Shown here in pieces: positions 54,329-63,972 of a DNA stretch of 64,000 bases (the first letter of the stretch is position 1; every line of letters begins with the position of its first letter). The DNA is taken from NCBI RefSeq assembly GCF_000328475.2, contig NC_026488.1, forward strand, positions 496,001 to 560,000. Reading direction: 5' to 3'. Both the position numbers and the translations under genes were made by a program. Below the pieces are notes generated by a model. It had not been told where the DNA came from and searched no databases. It saw nothing but the letters and a program-made list of their open reading frames with translations. The DNA is from Mycosarcoma maydis. Taxonomy: Eukaryota > Basidiomycota > Ustilaginomycetes > Ustilaginales.

Positions 54329-54982
54329 ATGGCGACGACGCAAGCAACCGCAGCGACACGAACGCATCTCACGCTCAAGGGATCTACAGCGCTCGTACAC
54401 GAATTCTTCAACTACTCTGTGCAATCCATCCTATACCAGCGCGGTATCTATCCATCAGACGACTTCAAAACGGTCAAGAAGTACGGTCTTCAGATGCTCA
54501 CGACTACGGACGATGGTCTGATCGAGTACCTCGATACCGCCATGGCGCAGCTCAAGACGTGGCTCGAACGTGGCGACGTCACACGACTCGTCGTTGTCAT
54601 CATCGAAAAGGACTCGGGCGAGACACGAGAACGATGGCAGTTCGACGTCGATGTCATCAACACACCTCTCGATGAATCCTCAACGCCAGCATCCACCGAA
54701 AAACCCAAAAAGACAGACGCACAAGTAAGAGCCGAAATTGCTGCCATCATCAAACAGATCACCGCCTCGTGCACCTTCCTACCAGTGCTAGACGAACCAT
54801 GCGCCTTCCAAATTCTCGCATATACCAACAAAGACGCCCAAGCTCCTGCAGAGTGGATCGATTCGGATGCAAGACTGATCGCAGAAGGTCAGGCAGAACA
54901 GGTCAGATTGAGGAGCTTCTCCACCCATGTTCATAGAGTCGACGCAATGGTCGCTTACAGAAGGGATGAGGACGACGAGTAG
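54329..54982 (+). CDS. mad2: Spindle checkpoint protein Mad2 (HORMA domain)
   Basis: A 217-residue protein, one HORMA domain over its full length. Visible marks: the N-terminal L-K-G-S-T-A-L-V-H-E-F-F-N-Y-S-V-Q-S-I-L-Y-Q-R-G-I-Y-P helix region, Y-G-L-Q-M-L-T-T-T-D near residue 50, W-Q-F-D-V-D at ~110, and the C-terminal safety-belt segment R-S-F-S-T-H-V-H-R-V-D-A-M-V-A-Y-R-R. Mad2 binds Mad1 at unattached kinetochores and Cdc20, holding back the anaphase-promoting complex as part of the mitotic checkpoint complex. A short S/T/P/K insertion near residues 113-133 is the only unusual part. The ATG is in a good context (CCAAGATGG). BUB3, another checkpoint gene, lies 7.6 kb further right. Confidence 0.95.
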   Translation: MATTQATAATRTHLTLKGSTALVHEFFNYSVQSILYQRGIYPSDDFKTVKKYGLQMLTTTDDGLIEYLDTAMAQLKTWLERGDVTRLVVVIIEKDSGETRERWQFDVDVINTPLDESSTPASTEKPKKTDAQVRAEIAAIIKQITASCTFLPVLDEPCAFQILAYTNKDAQAPAEWIDSDARLIAEGQAEQVRLRSFSTHVHRVDAMVAYRRDEDDE

Positions 54983-55124
54983 ACATGAAAAATCACATTT
55001 TTACAGATATGTTCGGCTCAATTCCGACAGCCTCACATCTCCCAGCTGCAGTTTGGTATTCGTTTGATGAGATAACCACGTTTCGCAGATCGAACCTTAG
55101 CTTTCGCCGCCTGTCTCTGTTTCT

Positions 55125-57014
55125 TCAGTCCAGCTCATCCGGTTCCAACCACGGCTGCCGTTGCCGTTGCCGTTGCCGCTGCCCAGCTCCACCAGTAGAT
55201 CCGTCAGCTTGAGCACCCGCATTACGCGCTCTATCCTCAGCTGCCCGCCTCAACGTCTCGCGCATATCCTCTCGAATACCCGAATGCGCCTGTTGCTGCG
55301 ACTCATCCATCGACGGAGGCTCTGCGAAAAATTCTTCTCGATCACTTACGATGGGCGGACTGGACATGATGCTGTTGATGACTATGCCGGCCGGCCCTGT
55401 TGCCCCTGTCGTACTGGGCGTACCTATAACATGCGCGGGATAGGTCGTCGAGGTGACCGTCGTGCTCGTCGCCGGTTGCGGATGAATTGTCATGGTTGAG
55501 ACTTCTGGTGAGTCGCGTGGAACTTGAACGCCTTGGTGCATATTGTGATTGAATGACGAGGCGAACGGATTGGGTGGAGACGGCCAACCGCCTGGAATCG
55601 CTGTAGCTCTTGCTGCTGAAGCGTCAGAAGTGTTGCCACCAGACGAGCCTTGAGGCTGCTGTGTTGTAGTGTTGCTGCTTGACTGTTCCTCTTGACCTTC
55701 CGTGGGCTTGACAATGCTGATCCTACAGACCGGGCACGTTCCATGCATCCTCAGCCAAGGCACGAGGCAATCGACGTGGAAAATGTGCCCGCAAGGCATC
55801 GAGATGAGATCTTGCTGCTGTTCATCCGCATCCTCGCCTTTCTCTCCACTACCATCCTGCTTGTTCGCCTCTGATGATGGCAGAAAATCATCTTTGCACG
55901 TCGGGCAATCCTGGTTACGCGCCTTTTGAATCCTTTGCTTGTCTTCCAACGTGAACCGCTCGAGCTTTTCGATGACGTCCTCAGTTGCAGGTGGAGGAGC
56001 AGTTGACCCTTGCGTTTGCTCCATGAGCTGGCTGATAATGTCATCCAGCCCTTGCTGGCCAAGCACATAGTCTCCCCATTGGCCGCGCGGTCCTCCGCCC
56101 TGGGCACCCGCTGCAAGAACGTCGAGCAGAGAGCCGCCTTGAGCACCAGGCTCACCGAACAGACTGGTGAACAGGTTGCGCAAGGCAGACAGCTCTGGGG
56201 GAAGATCGTTGTTCGGGCTACCAGCGTTAGTGCCTGAGTCTCGACTAGATGGATCATTGCTTCGATCAGGCTGGTGAAACGTGCCACGGTTGTCGTGATT
56301 GAAATGACGGCCGTCCGCAACGCCGCCGGCCCCACCCATGCCATCTTCGTGGAAGTAAGTGTCAGGGCGTGTGGCAGGGTCGTCGGTGGAGTCCGCTCCG
56401 CCAAATGCAAATCGCAGAAAGTTGGATAGAGTCGGTGGCGATTGCAAGTTGCTGTTCTGCTGTTGTCTTTGGTCTTGTTCCGCTTGTTGCTCAGCAGCTC
56501 GCTGGTAGGGGTCACCGCCGCCGGAGCCATACTGAACATTCCATTGAAGACCAAAAGGTCCAAATGATGTCGTGCCGGATCTCGTCGTTGTATATGGACT
56601 CTGATTGCGACCGGGACTGTCTGCGGCAGTTGCAGTTCTTGGATTCGAATCTGACGAGCCAGGCGTGTGGGGGCTTCTCTGGGCAGCCCTGCCAGTAGCC
56701 ATAGCGGTGAGCAAGTGGTTGAGAAGTCCTCCACCTTGTACGGAGCTGAGACTGGCAAAATGGCCAGGAAGAGGTATCTCATCGTCTTCATCAGTTTCGA
56801 GCGCGAAGGACATGCCGTCAGCTGCTGAGTTCTCGTCGATGATCTCAACAAACTGACCATTACAGCGCGGGCAAGTGGGATCAGGTGTCATGAGTGGGCG
56901 AATTTCGATGCCGCACTCGTGACAGAAAGCCATCTGATTGATTGAGCTCGAGCGCTGTGTTGCGGAAGCAGCATCTTCTCCACCATCGCCGGAGCCAGAG
57001 GCTGGCGGATTCAT
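55125..57014 (-). CDS. RING-H2 E3 ubiquitin ligase, RNF126/RNF115 type
   Basis: A 629-residue protein. The N-terminal zinc ribbon (F-C-H-E-C-G-I-E-I ... C-P-R-C-N-G-Q-F-V-E-I-I, residues ~30-60) matches the C4 finger of RNF126/BCA2, which in animals binds BAG6. The RING-H2 domain (C-P-T-C-K-D-D-F ... M-P-C-G-H-I-F-H-V-D-C-L-V-P-W-L-R-M-H-G-T-C-P-V-C-R, residues ~368-435) recruits an E2. A ~25-residue acidic insert (E-E and Q-Q runs) sits inside the RING between the first and second zinc pairs, longer than usual. Disordered regions rich in Q/S/G flank it, and the C-terminus ends in R-Q repeats. The animal homologues ubiquitinate mislocalised membrane proteins; role here is inference. Confidence 0.88.
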   Translation of the reverse strand: MNPPASGSGDGGEDAASATQRSSSINQMAFCHECGIEIRPLMTPDPTCPRCNGQFVEIIDENSAADGMSFALETDEDDEIPLPGHFASLSSVQGGGLLNHLLTAMATGRAAQRSPHTPGSSDSNPRTATAADSPGRNQSPYTTTRSGTTSFGPFGLQWNVQYGSGGGDPYQRAAEQQAEQDQRQQQNSNLQSPPTLSNFLRFAFGGADSTDDPATRPDTYFHEDGMGGAGGVADGRHFNHDNRGTFHQPDRSNDPSSRDSGTNAGSPNNDLPPELSALRNLFTSLFGEPGAQGGSLLDVLAAGAQGGGPRGQWGDYVLGQQGLDDIISQLMEQTQGSTAPPPATEDVIEKLERFTLEDKQRIQKARNQDCPTCKDDFLPSSEANKQDGSGEKGEDADEQQQDLISMPCGHIFHVDCLVPWLRMHGTCPVCRISIVKPTEGQEEQSSSNTTTQQPQGSSGGNTSDASAARATAIPGGWPSPPNPFASSFNHNMHQGVQVPRDSPEVSTMTIHPQPATSTTVTSTTYPAHVIGTPSTTGATGPAGIVINSIMSSPPIVSDREEFFAEPPSMDESQQQAHSGIREDMRETLRRAAEDRARNAGAQADGSTGGAGQRQRQRQRQPWLEPDELD

Positions 57015-57703
57015 CTTGTAGTATGGTGCTACTCTGCCCGCAGCCGTCTGACAGCTGATAACGACGGCGCTGATTGCTGGTGGGCAATGGCTGTAGAATA
57101 CGTTGAGCCGATCGCTGTGCTTCGTACACGATATGCGATGCGAAACTTGAAAGGAGAAGGAAAGTGCGAGGACGACGGCTTGATAAAGGTCGACATTGGC
57201 CGATCAGGCGATTGACAGTCAAGTGACGAGCTTGAGCCATGTAATTGGGGTGCGGGAAACGGAAGACGTAAGCGAGCTCGCACTGCATCTGCCACTGCAA
57301 AAATGCGTGAGCTGATTCACGATTGATTGTGTCGCAACTGTGCTGCTGCGCTGTTCAAAGCGACTGCCGCCTCACAGCAGCACGACATCCAAAAAGTGGA
57401 GGGTAAGGATTCACCATTCATACAGTAATTCACGATTCAGACGTGCAACACGAACATGGAAAAGACACATAACGTTAACATCACGGATCGTGAATATCGA
57501 TCGAGCATCGTGACCAATCAATGATCGGGGAGTGGCGCTGAACCACGAGTCACGACTCGCGGCCCAGTCGTGATTGCAGAAGGCGTCAAGCTAGCGGCAT
57601 AGATCCGTGTGTGGGATCTCAACGAATCTGTTACATCAAGGCTTTCGCAGCCGCTGAAGAAAGACAATAGCGTATGTGGCATGACTTGTGTAGTGAGGCT
57701 GCC
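57015..57703. other. Intergenic region between RING and histidine phosphatase genes
   Basis: 0.7 kb. 5' region of the RING gene and 3' flank of the phosphatase gene. Heptamer copies near 57315-57324, 57430-57438 and 57487-57495. No gene seen. Confidence 0.4.
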
Positions 57704-58693
57704 TTACGTCTTGCGCTGTTTTGTCGGAGGGGAGCAAGAATCCTCCTCTCCGTTTTGATCCGCCTGATTCGTTGGCTTTGCAAAGAAAGCACTGAGCTTC
57801 AACTGTTTGCCATCAAAGGCGCCTCTTCCAATGCCTCCCTTTTGTCGTTTGACATGTTCGAGATGTCGGATGTCATTGGCTCTGAATAACTCCGTCCCAG
57901 GTCTGGCCAGAGCTGTTACTGTCTCTGTGCTCGAAAGCCGAGCTTGTACTTTGAGACTAAACATGCCCGTATTGGAAGCAAAGGGAAGAGACCTTGGTTG
58001 ACCCGAAACCTGTGTGATTGTGGTCGGAGGATGCGTCGCTAGAAAAGTGGAGATCCACATACCGTGAGAGACAAGGAGAATGTGTGGAATACGTACTGGC
58101 TGTTCCTGGGACGAGGAGGCCAGAGCGGAGGCAGCGTTGAGCCACTCCAAGCCTACTTTGTGAACTCTTGTGGCGAAGTCGGAGCGAGACTCTCCACAGC
58201 CATGGCCTTTAGGATAGCCGGGTACGTGGACACCTCGGCGAGTGGACTCTTTATATCCAAAATCCTTTTCCGCCAATCCTGCATCGACAATCAACACCAG
58301 TCCCGGTCCCGAGCTTGTGTCAGTAGCTAGCTGCACTCTTGACCCTTCTGCAATTGCCTCCTCTAGCACACCGGCGTTCTGGCCTTGGTCTGACGTGCAA
58401 GCTCGATGCACAGCTTCGGCTGTCTTTCGTGCTCTGCCGATAGGACTGCATACAATCAGTGTTGGCGGTGGCAGATCGAGATGGGATACCCGAGGCTGCT
58501 TTCCAGCGCTCGCTTCGATGCTTGTTGCTTTGTTTACTGTAGGAAGAGTGGTGGACCATGTGTAGGCGAGGGCATCGATCTGAGCTTGGCCGAAAACGGT
58601 GATGGGCGAATCGGTGACGCCTTGAAGCAAACGGTTCAGGTTGCCGGTAGTCTCGGCATGTCGGATCAATGTGAGGATGGCATTTTGTTGCAT
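57704..58693 (-). CDS. Histidine phosphatase (phosphoglycerate mutase-like) with C-terminal PIP box
   Basis: A 329-residue protein of the histidine phosphatase superfamily: the catalytic motif L-I-R-H-A-E-T-T-G-N with His12, a C-S-P-I-G-R-A-R-K-T-A-E segment, and the second catalytic His210 in L-V-S-H-G-M-W. The fold ends near residue 275. The tail then holds K-Q-L-K-L-S-A-F-F-A-K-P (encoded at about 57776-57808), a canonical Q-x-x-L-x-x-F-F PCNA-interacting motif, followed by an acidic and a basic terminal stretch. Family members dephosphorylate sugars, nucleotides or proteins; the substrate here is unknown. The PIP box suggests a link to replication or repair. ATG 58693 is the first in-frame ATG and directly precedes the catalytic motif. 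Confidence 0.85.
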   Translation of the reverse strand: MQQNAILTLIRHAETTGNLNRLLQGVTDSPITVFGQAQIDALAYTWSTTLPTVNKATSIEASAGKQPRVSHLDLPPPTLIVCSPIGRARKTAEAVHRACTSDQGQNAGVLEEAIAEGSRVQLATDTSSGPGLVLIVDAGLAEKDFGYKESTRRGVHVPGYPKGHGCGESRSDFATRVHKVGLEWLNAASALASSSQEQPVRIPHILLVSHGMWISTFLATHPPTTITQVSGQPRSLPFASNTGMFSLKVQARLSSTETVTALARPGTELFRANDIRHLEHVKRQKGGIGRGAFDGKQLKLSAFFAKPTNQADQNGEEDSCSPPTKQRKT

Positions 58694-59408
58694 GCCCGTC
58701 TGCCCGCCCCAGCCGATCTTGCTGAATGAAGGAGTGACGACAGTGTTGGCGCATAACAACCCCGGTGGCGCGAAACGAGTTGCTACTCTTCTCAGCTTGC
58801 TTCCGGCGAATTTTGAGCTGTTTTGATGCGCTTGAAAGTATCCAAACGTATAAGTCCCGTGAGTTCAAATCATGAATCGTGAATCACGATTTGATAGCAA
58901 GTTGTGAGTGGGTCGATCGATCTCACACTCCAAGTCCTAACATAAAAATCTTAACGCTTGACGAACCCGCGCTCTCTGCGAACCGGGAACAGCTTCACGC
59001 TTCACGCTTCACGCTTCACGCTTCACGCTTCGGGTTTCGGTCGAGTCATCGAGTCAGAGAGTCACGAGTGATGAAGCAACAATCACGAATTGTCAATTCA
59101 CGACTCAAAATTTGCACAAGCAAAAAAGAAAATTTGGAAGGCAAAGAAAGACTTGGACAGTTCTCCATTCATAATCGTGAATCACGAATGCGACAAGACC
59201 CTTCCTTGTCCGGAGGCAGACGAGGCAAACGAGCCAGACAAGAGATAGTGATTCCAGCAGAGCTCTTCCTCCTTGCTTCTCTTCTTGGACATCGTCCGAC
59301 GCATCCTCTCACTCATCGATAGACTTTTGCCGGCCGTCCCACCTGCCTGTTCGCATTTCTCGATCACGATAGAGCAGATCACGATAGACCAAGTCGCACT
59401 CGCCCACC
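58694..59408. other. Divergent 5' region of the phosphatase and GUA1 genes
   Basis: 0.7 kb holding both promoters. Heptamer cluster at about 58871-58892 and a separate 7-base tandem array (58993-59034). More heptamers near 59082-59103 and 59174-59190. No gene seen. Confidence 0.45.
58993..59034. repeat. CTTCACG tandem heptamer array
   Basis: Five exact direct copies of CTTCACG, then CTTCGGG. It shares TTCACG and the 7-base period with the dispersed ATTCACG element. Confidence 0.75.
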
Positions 59409-61040
59409 ATGACCGAGGCCATTCACTCGCAGTACGATTCGATTCTCATCCTTGATTTCGGCTCGCAGTACTCGCACCTCATCACACGACGATGCCGTGA
59501 ACTCAACGTCTACTGTGAGATGCTTCCATGCACTCAAAAGATCAAGGATCTCGATTGGAAGCCCAAGGGCATCATTCTCTCCGGTTCGCCCTACTCGGTC
59601 TACGATGAGGTAGCTCCACGCGTTGACCCGGATGTCTTCACCGCCGGTGTTCCCGTGCTTGGAATCTGTTACGGCCTGCAAGAGATTGCTTGGAACCACG
59701 GTGGGAAAGTCGATCCTCACGACAAGCGCGAGTACGGCCACGCGATGGTCGAGGTCGTCAAGCACGGCGTGCCGCATCTCGATGCTCTTTTCAAAAACTG
59801 GGAGGGCAGTGTTCAGGTATGGATGTCGCACGGAGACCAGCTCTCCAAGGCTCCTGAGGACTTTGTGGTGATCGCAAAGACGCCCACCGCTCCGTTTGCT
59901 GCTATGGCTCACAAGAGCAAGCCCATCTACGGTGTTCAGTTTCACCCGGAAGTCACCCACTCGTTGCGTGGTGTCGAGCTGTTCGATAGCTTTGTCGACA
60001 TCTGCGCCTGCCGACGCGACTGGACTATGGAAACGTTTATCGACAAGGAGATCAAGCGTATCCGCGAGATCGTCGGTCCCAAGGGTCAGGTTCTTGGTGC
60101 CATCTCGGGTGGTGTCGATTCTTCGGTCGCTGCTAAGCTCATGCACGAAGCCATCGGTGACCGCTTCCATGCCGTCATGGTCGACAATGGTGTGCTGCGA
60201 ACCAATGAGGCCGCCCAGGTCTACGAAATGCTCTCCAAGGACCTCGGTGTCAACCTGACCGTCGTCGACGCATCCGAACAATTCCTGTCCAGGCTGAAAG
60301 ACGTCGAAGACCCCGAGCAAAAGCGAAAGATCATCGGCAACACTTTCATCCACGTCTTCGAAGCCGAGGTCGCCAAGCTCGAGAAGCAAGCTGAAGACGA
60401 AGAGGCAGCAGCGTTGGCGGCTGGAAAGCCGCAGGAGGCCAAGGGCAAGTTCGAGTATCTGCTCCAAGGAACCTTGTACCCGGATGTGATCGAGAGTATC
60501 TCATTCAAGGGTCCTTCGGCCACCATCAAGACGCACCACAACGTCGGAGGATTGTTGGAGGACATGAAGTTGAAGCTCATCGAGCCTCTGCGCGAGCTCT
60601 TCAAGGATGAGGTGCGTGCGTTGGGCAAGCTGCTGGGGATTCCGGCCCATCTGGTTGGACGACATCCTTTCCCTGGACCTGGCTTGGCCATCCGCATTTT
60701 GGGACCAGTGACCCGCGAACAGGTCAAGATTCTTCAGCACGCCGACAGCATCTACATTGACGAGATTCGAGCAGCGGGCTTGTACGATCAGATTTCGCAG
60801 GCGTTCGCCGTCTTGTTGCCTGTCAGGGCGGTCGGTGTTCAGGGAGACAAGAGGACCTATGACCAGGTGATCGCACTTCGTGCGGCAGCTACCACCGATT
60901 TCATGACGGCCACTTGGTACCCCTTCCCCGCCGAGTTCTTGTCCAAGGTCAGCAACAGGATCACCAACGAAGTGCAGGGCGTCAACAGGGTCGTTCTGGA
61001 TATCTCGAGCAAGCCTCCTGCTACGATCGAGTGGTTGTAG
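59409..61040 (+). CDS. gua1: GMP synthase (glutamine-hydrolysing)
   Basis: A 543-residue enzyme that converts XMP to GMP with ATP and glutamine, the last step of guanylate synthesis. The N-terminal class-I glutamine amidotransferase has Cys87 in G-I-C-Y-G-L-Q, His179 and Glu181 in F-H-P-E-V-T-H. The ATP pyrophosphatase domain has the P-loop S-G-G-V-D-S-S-V at ~residue 235. The C-terminal dimerisation domain ends in the conserved [17 protein letters not shown]. The length equals other fungal GUA1. Kozak context CCACCATGA. Strong regular codon use, so the antisense strand is also open by chance over 1 kb. Confidence 0.97.
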
Positions 61041-61266
61041 GCGTCAAGTACAAAAAAATACAGCTGTTGCATCTGCTGCCGATTCTCTGTCTTTCACTCT
61101 TGTCACTATCTCGTGTCTGTTTGTTTCACACTTTGCCCGCATAGACCAGTGTCTTTTCTAACAGTGGTCAGTGGGCGTGGGCGTGGGCGTGTGTTTTGAA
61201 GGCTCGTTCTTGATCAGCGCCGGCGAGCAGTGCAATCTAGGATGAGCGCGACGCGATCAGCAAAGC

Positions 61267-62193
61267 TTATTTATTTCTGAAGCACTCGAAAGACATGACG
61301 GCAGCCGAACCACCTCTTTGCCAATCAATTTCGCCCAGTCTTCTTGCTATTCTCGCCGATCCCTTCTCCTCTGCTTGCTCGGCCGTTTGTTGAGCATCCT
61401 GAGTGTCTGTGCACAGGAACTCCTCGATATGCTCCAACAGCCGTCCTCTCTGCTCGTCCAGCTCCGGATTCAACCCCTTAATGTACTTTCTCCCCCCGGG
61501 CTTGGTCGAAATTACCACGTTGATCCTAGCACCTTTCAACATCTCCTTTTTGGCTTTCCCCAGCTTATGCGCTAGATCGTTCGGACTGACGCTCCAAGTG
61601 AGCTGCACCTCCTTGCTCGAGCTGGTGCTGTTAGCTGCTGTCTGGTTGAAAGAGCCATTGTGCGATTTGCGTTTGAGGTTTCGGAGACGATCGAATTCTT
61701 CCTTCTTGTCGATCAGTTTGCAGATCGCGAATTGGACCAACTGCGAAGCGTCGACAGTCGAAGGCGGAGAGGACGGGTCGTAGTCAATCGTAGCACGAGA
61801 GCTTTGTGCGGGTGCTACTTGCTGGAGGAAGAATTTGGTGCGGTCGAGTTTGGCGAGGATCTGACGTGTGTTGAATGGACCTGCAAGCGAGCCAGTTTTC
61901 GGATCGACCAGACGGACGTACGACGAGAGCGGAATGATGGCCTCGTCTCGAATGGGGCCTTTTGCGACTGATGCTTCAGATGAGGCTGTCGATTTTCCCG
62001 AGGACAACAGCGGAGCTGCCGAGGCGCATGGTGTGGTCGAGAAGAGTCTTTCGTGGGGAGAGGAGGACACTTTTGACCAACTAGAGACTGCTTGTGGAAC
62101 CACCGTCAACACAATTGAAGGTCGAGGCAGGGGCAACGTAAAGCTGCGCATAGCTCCTTTGAGAGCACCAGCTGCCTGAAGCGATGCCCTCAT
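61267..62193 (-). CDS. Mitochondrial translation initiation factor IF-3
   Basis: A 308-residue protein. The first ~75 residues are basic, S/A/R-rich and lack acids, a mitochondrial presequence. The IF-3 N-domain follows (R-D-E-A-I-I-P-L-S-S-Y-V-R-L-V-D-P-K-T-G). After a linker comes the C-domain (K-E-V-Q-L-T-W-S-V-S-P-N-D-L-A-H-K-L-G-K-A then R-I-N-V-V-I-S-T-K-P-G-G). IF-3 keeps mitochondrial ribosomal subunits apart and checks the start codon; yeast counterpart Aim23. Linker and C-terminus are longer than in bacteria. ATG 62193 gives the presequence; Met16 (62148) is an alternative. It is convergent with GUA1. Confidence 0.88.
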   Translation of the reverse strand: MRASLQAAGALKGAMRSFTLPLPRPSIVLTVVPQAVSSWSKVSSSPHERLFSTTPCASAAPLLSSGKSTASSEASVAKGPIRDEAIIPLSSYVRLVDPKTGSLAGPFNTRQILAKLDRTKFFLQQVAPAQSSRATIDYDPSSPPSTVDASQLVQFAICKLIDKKEEFDRLRNLKRKSHNGSFNQTAANSTSSSKEVQLTWSVSPNDLAHKLGKAKKEMLKGARINVVISTKPGGRKYIKGLNPELDEQRGRLLEHIEEFLCTDTQDAQQTAEQAEEKGSARIARRLGEIDWQRGGSAAVMSFECFRNK

Positions 62194-62569
62194 CCTGTTG
62201 CAATGATGCAGATGTGCAAAGCCAGCGTTCTTGTTCGACTTGGCCCTGTTGAAGGAGGCTTTCGAGGTTCCGACCAAGAGCTCCTTCTCACGTTGACCAA
62301 GCCGGGACTCGGGTAAGATCCACGATTCACAATTCGTGATTCGTGATTGCATTTCCACCTAAAGGTCAAAACGAAACGTGACGCGACGTAACATTTTGTT
62401 CTTACCCCACGCCGCGTGCCATGCCCACAACTCGTGACTCAAAGACTTGTGACTCTGCGCTCGTGCCTGTATTCTGCCTCTCCAGAGACGCGTCTCGACA
62501 GAGACCAACACCAGAATCACGAATCCTTCACGCTTTCAAGTTTGACCACAATCATCATCATCATCAACA
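62194..62569. other. Divergent 5' region of the IF-3 and BUB3 genes
   Basis: 376 bases with a heptamer cluster (62321-62350) and a further copy near 62517-62525. Holds both promoters. No gene seen. Confidence 0.4.
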
Positions 62570-63972
62570 ATGTCGCGGCCAACATCGTCACGATCTTCAC
62601 CAGTAGCATCGTCTGCTTTAGCCGATGTGCAATTACCATCGCCACCAAAGTCGAGCGTATCGGCTGTCGTGTTCTCGCCCACACCCTCCACCACCACCTC
62701 CATGCTCATCTCTAGCTGGGACCATGATGTACATCACTATAGGATCGATACCACCAACATATGCACTTCCGGCACCGAAGCTGTCCACAAGGTGCAAGTG
62801 TTCACGCACGAGGCGCCAGTCCTCGACGTGTGTTTCATCACTCCCGACCTGGCCGCATCGGGCGGAGTGGACCGTCGGCTTCGACTGTTGGATTTGAAAT
62901 CGGGCAAAACGATGATCTTGGGCAAACATGAGGATAGCGTGTCGAAATTGCGATGGTGTCCACTCACGAGGATGTTGATCAGTGGATCAGCGGATCGAAG
63001 TATCTGCTTCTGGGAGGTCAGCGAAAGTGAGCAAGGAGGAGCAAAACTGTTGAAGAAGCTCGATATGCCGGATAAGGTGATTGCGATGGATGTTTCACCA
63101 CCATTTGCTCAGGCAACCAATTCAAACGACAAGATATACTCAGCATCTTTACCTGGACAGCCACATGCGAGAGATTCAACACCGCGCCTAGTGGTAGCTA
63201 TGGCCGGACGACACGTTTTCGTCTACGATCTAATCCCTCTTCGCAAGGCCATCGATAGCGAGCAAGCAGGAAAACTAGTGAAAGAAAGAGATTGGCAGCC
63301 GGATCAGCAAAGAGAGAGTTCGTTGAAATTCATGGCGAGGGATCTTAGGTGTATGCCCGCAGGCGATGGATATGCCATGTCGAGCATCGAGGGGAGGATT
63401 GCGGTCGAGTTTTTCGATCCAAGCGAAAAGGTTCAGGCGATGAAGTATGCGTTCAAGTGCCATAGAGAGACAGTCAAGGAGGGTGACGAGGACGCCGCAA
63501 TTGACGAGGACCAAGAGCGTCTCGAAAAACCGTATGACGTCGTATATCCCGTCCACGGGCTTGCTTTCCATCCAAGGTGCCTACTCTCCCCGCTCGCGCT
63601 TATCTCAGCGAGCCTCAGCCTCAACCGCGTCGCTGCTCCAGAGGTCAAAATTCACTTACCCCCACTCCTTGTCCCTTGCTCTCTTTACACAGACACGGCA
63701 CATTCGCCAGCCTCGGAGGCGACTCGATCGTCAGCGTCTGGGATGCAGCAGCCAAAAAACGCATCCGACAGTATGCAAAGCTGTCATCCGCGGTTACAGC
63801 AGGTGCCTTTGACGCTTCCGGAACGCTGCTATTGCTCGCAACAGGCAGTGACAAGGTGGATCACACGCAGCAAGCCGATGAGAAGGACAAGGTGCAATTG
63901 GTGCTCAAGTGCAATGCTTGGAACGAGTGCAAACCTAGACTCAAGTCTTCCAGCAGCAGCGGTAAGAAGTGA
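62570..63972 (+). CDS. bub3: Spindle checkpoint protein Bub3 (WD40), two exons
   Basis: Exons 62570-63576 and 63693-63972; the 116-base intron has donor GTGCCT and acceptor ACACAG; 428 residues. Seven-blade WD40 propeller. Visible marks: S-S-W-D-H-D-V-H-H-Y in blade 1, L-I-S-G-S-A-D-R-S-I-C-F-W-E in an early blade, the Bub3 signature G-Y-A-M-S-S-I-E-G-R-I-A-V-E-F-F-D, K-Y-A-F-K-C-H-R, and V-H-G-L-A-F-H-P joined across the intron to G-T-F-A-S-L-G-G-D-S-I-V-S-V-W-D. Without splicing the frame runs open off the end of the window, but the Bub3 C-terminus lies in the spliced frame. Bub3 binds Bub1 and Mad3/BubR1 and docks them on phosphorylated Spc7/KNL1. The N-terminal ~35 residues are an S/P-rich extension. 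An insertion of ~20 residues (E-G-D-E-D-A-A-I-D-E-D) precedes the intron. Confidence 0.92.

Noticed and set aside
59379..60467. Long minus-strand frame opposite GUA1
   Set aside because: Antisense shadow of the GMP synthase; its sequence has no domain and the sense product is unambiguous.
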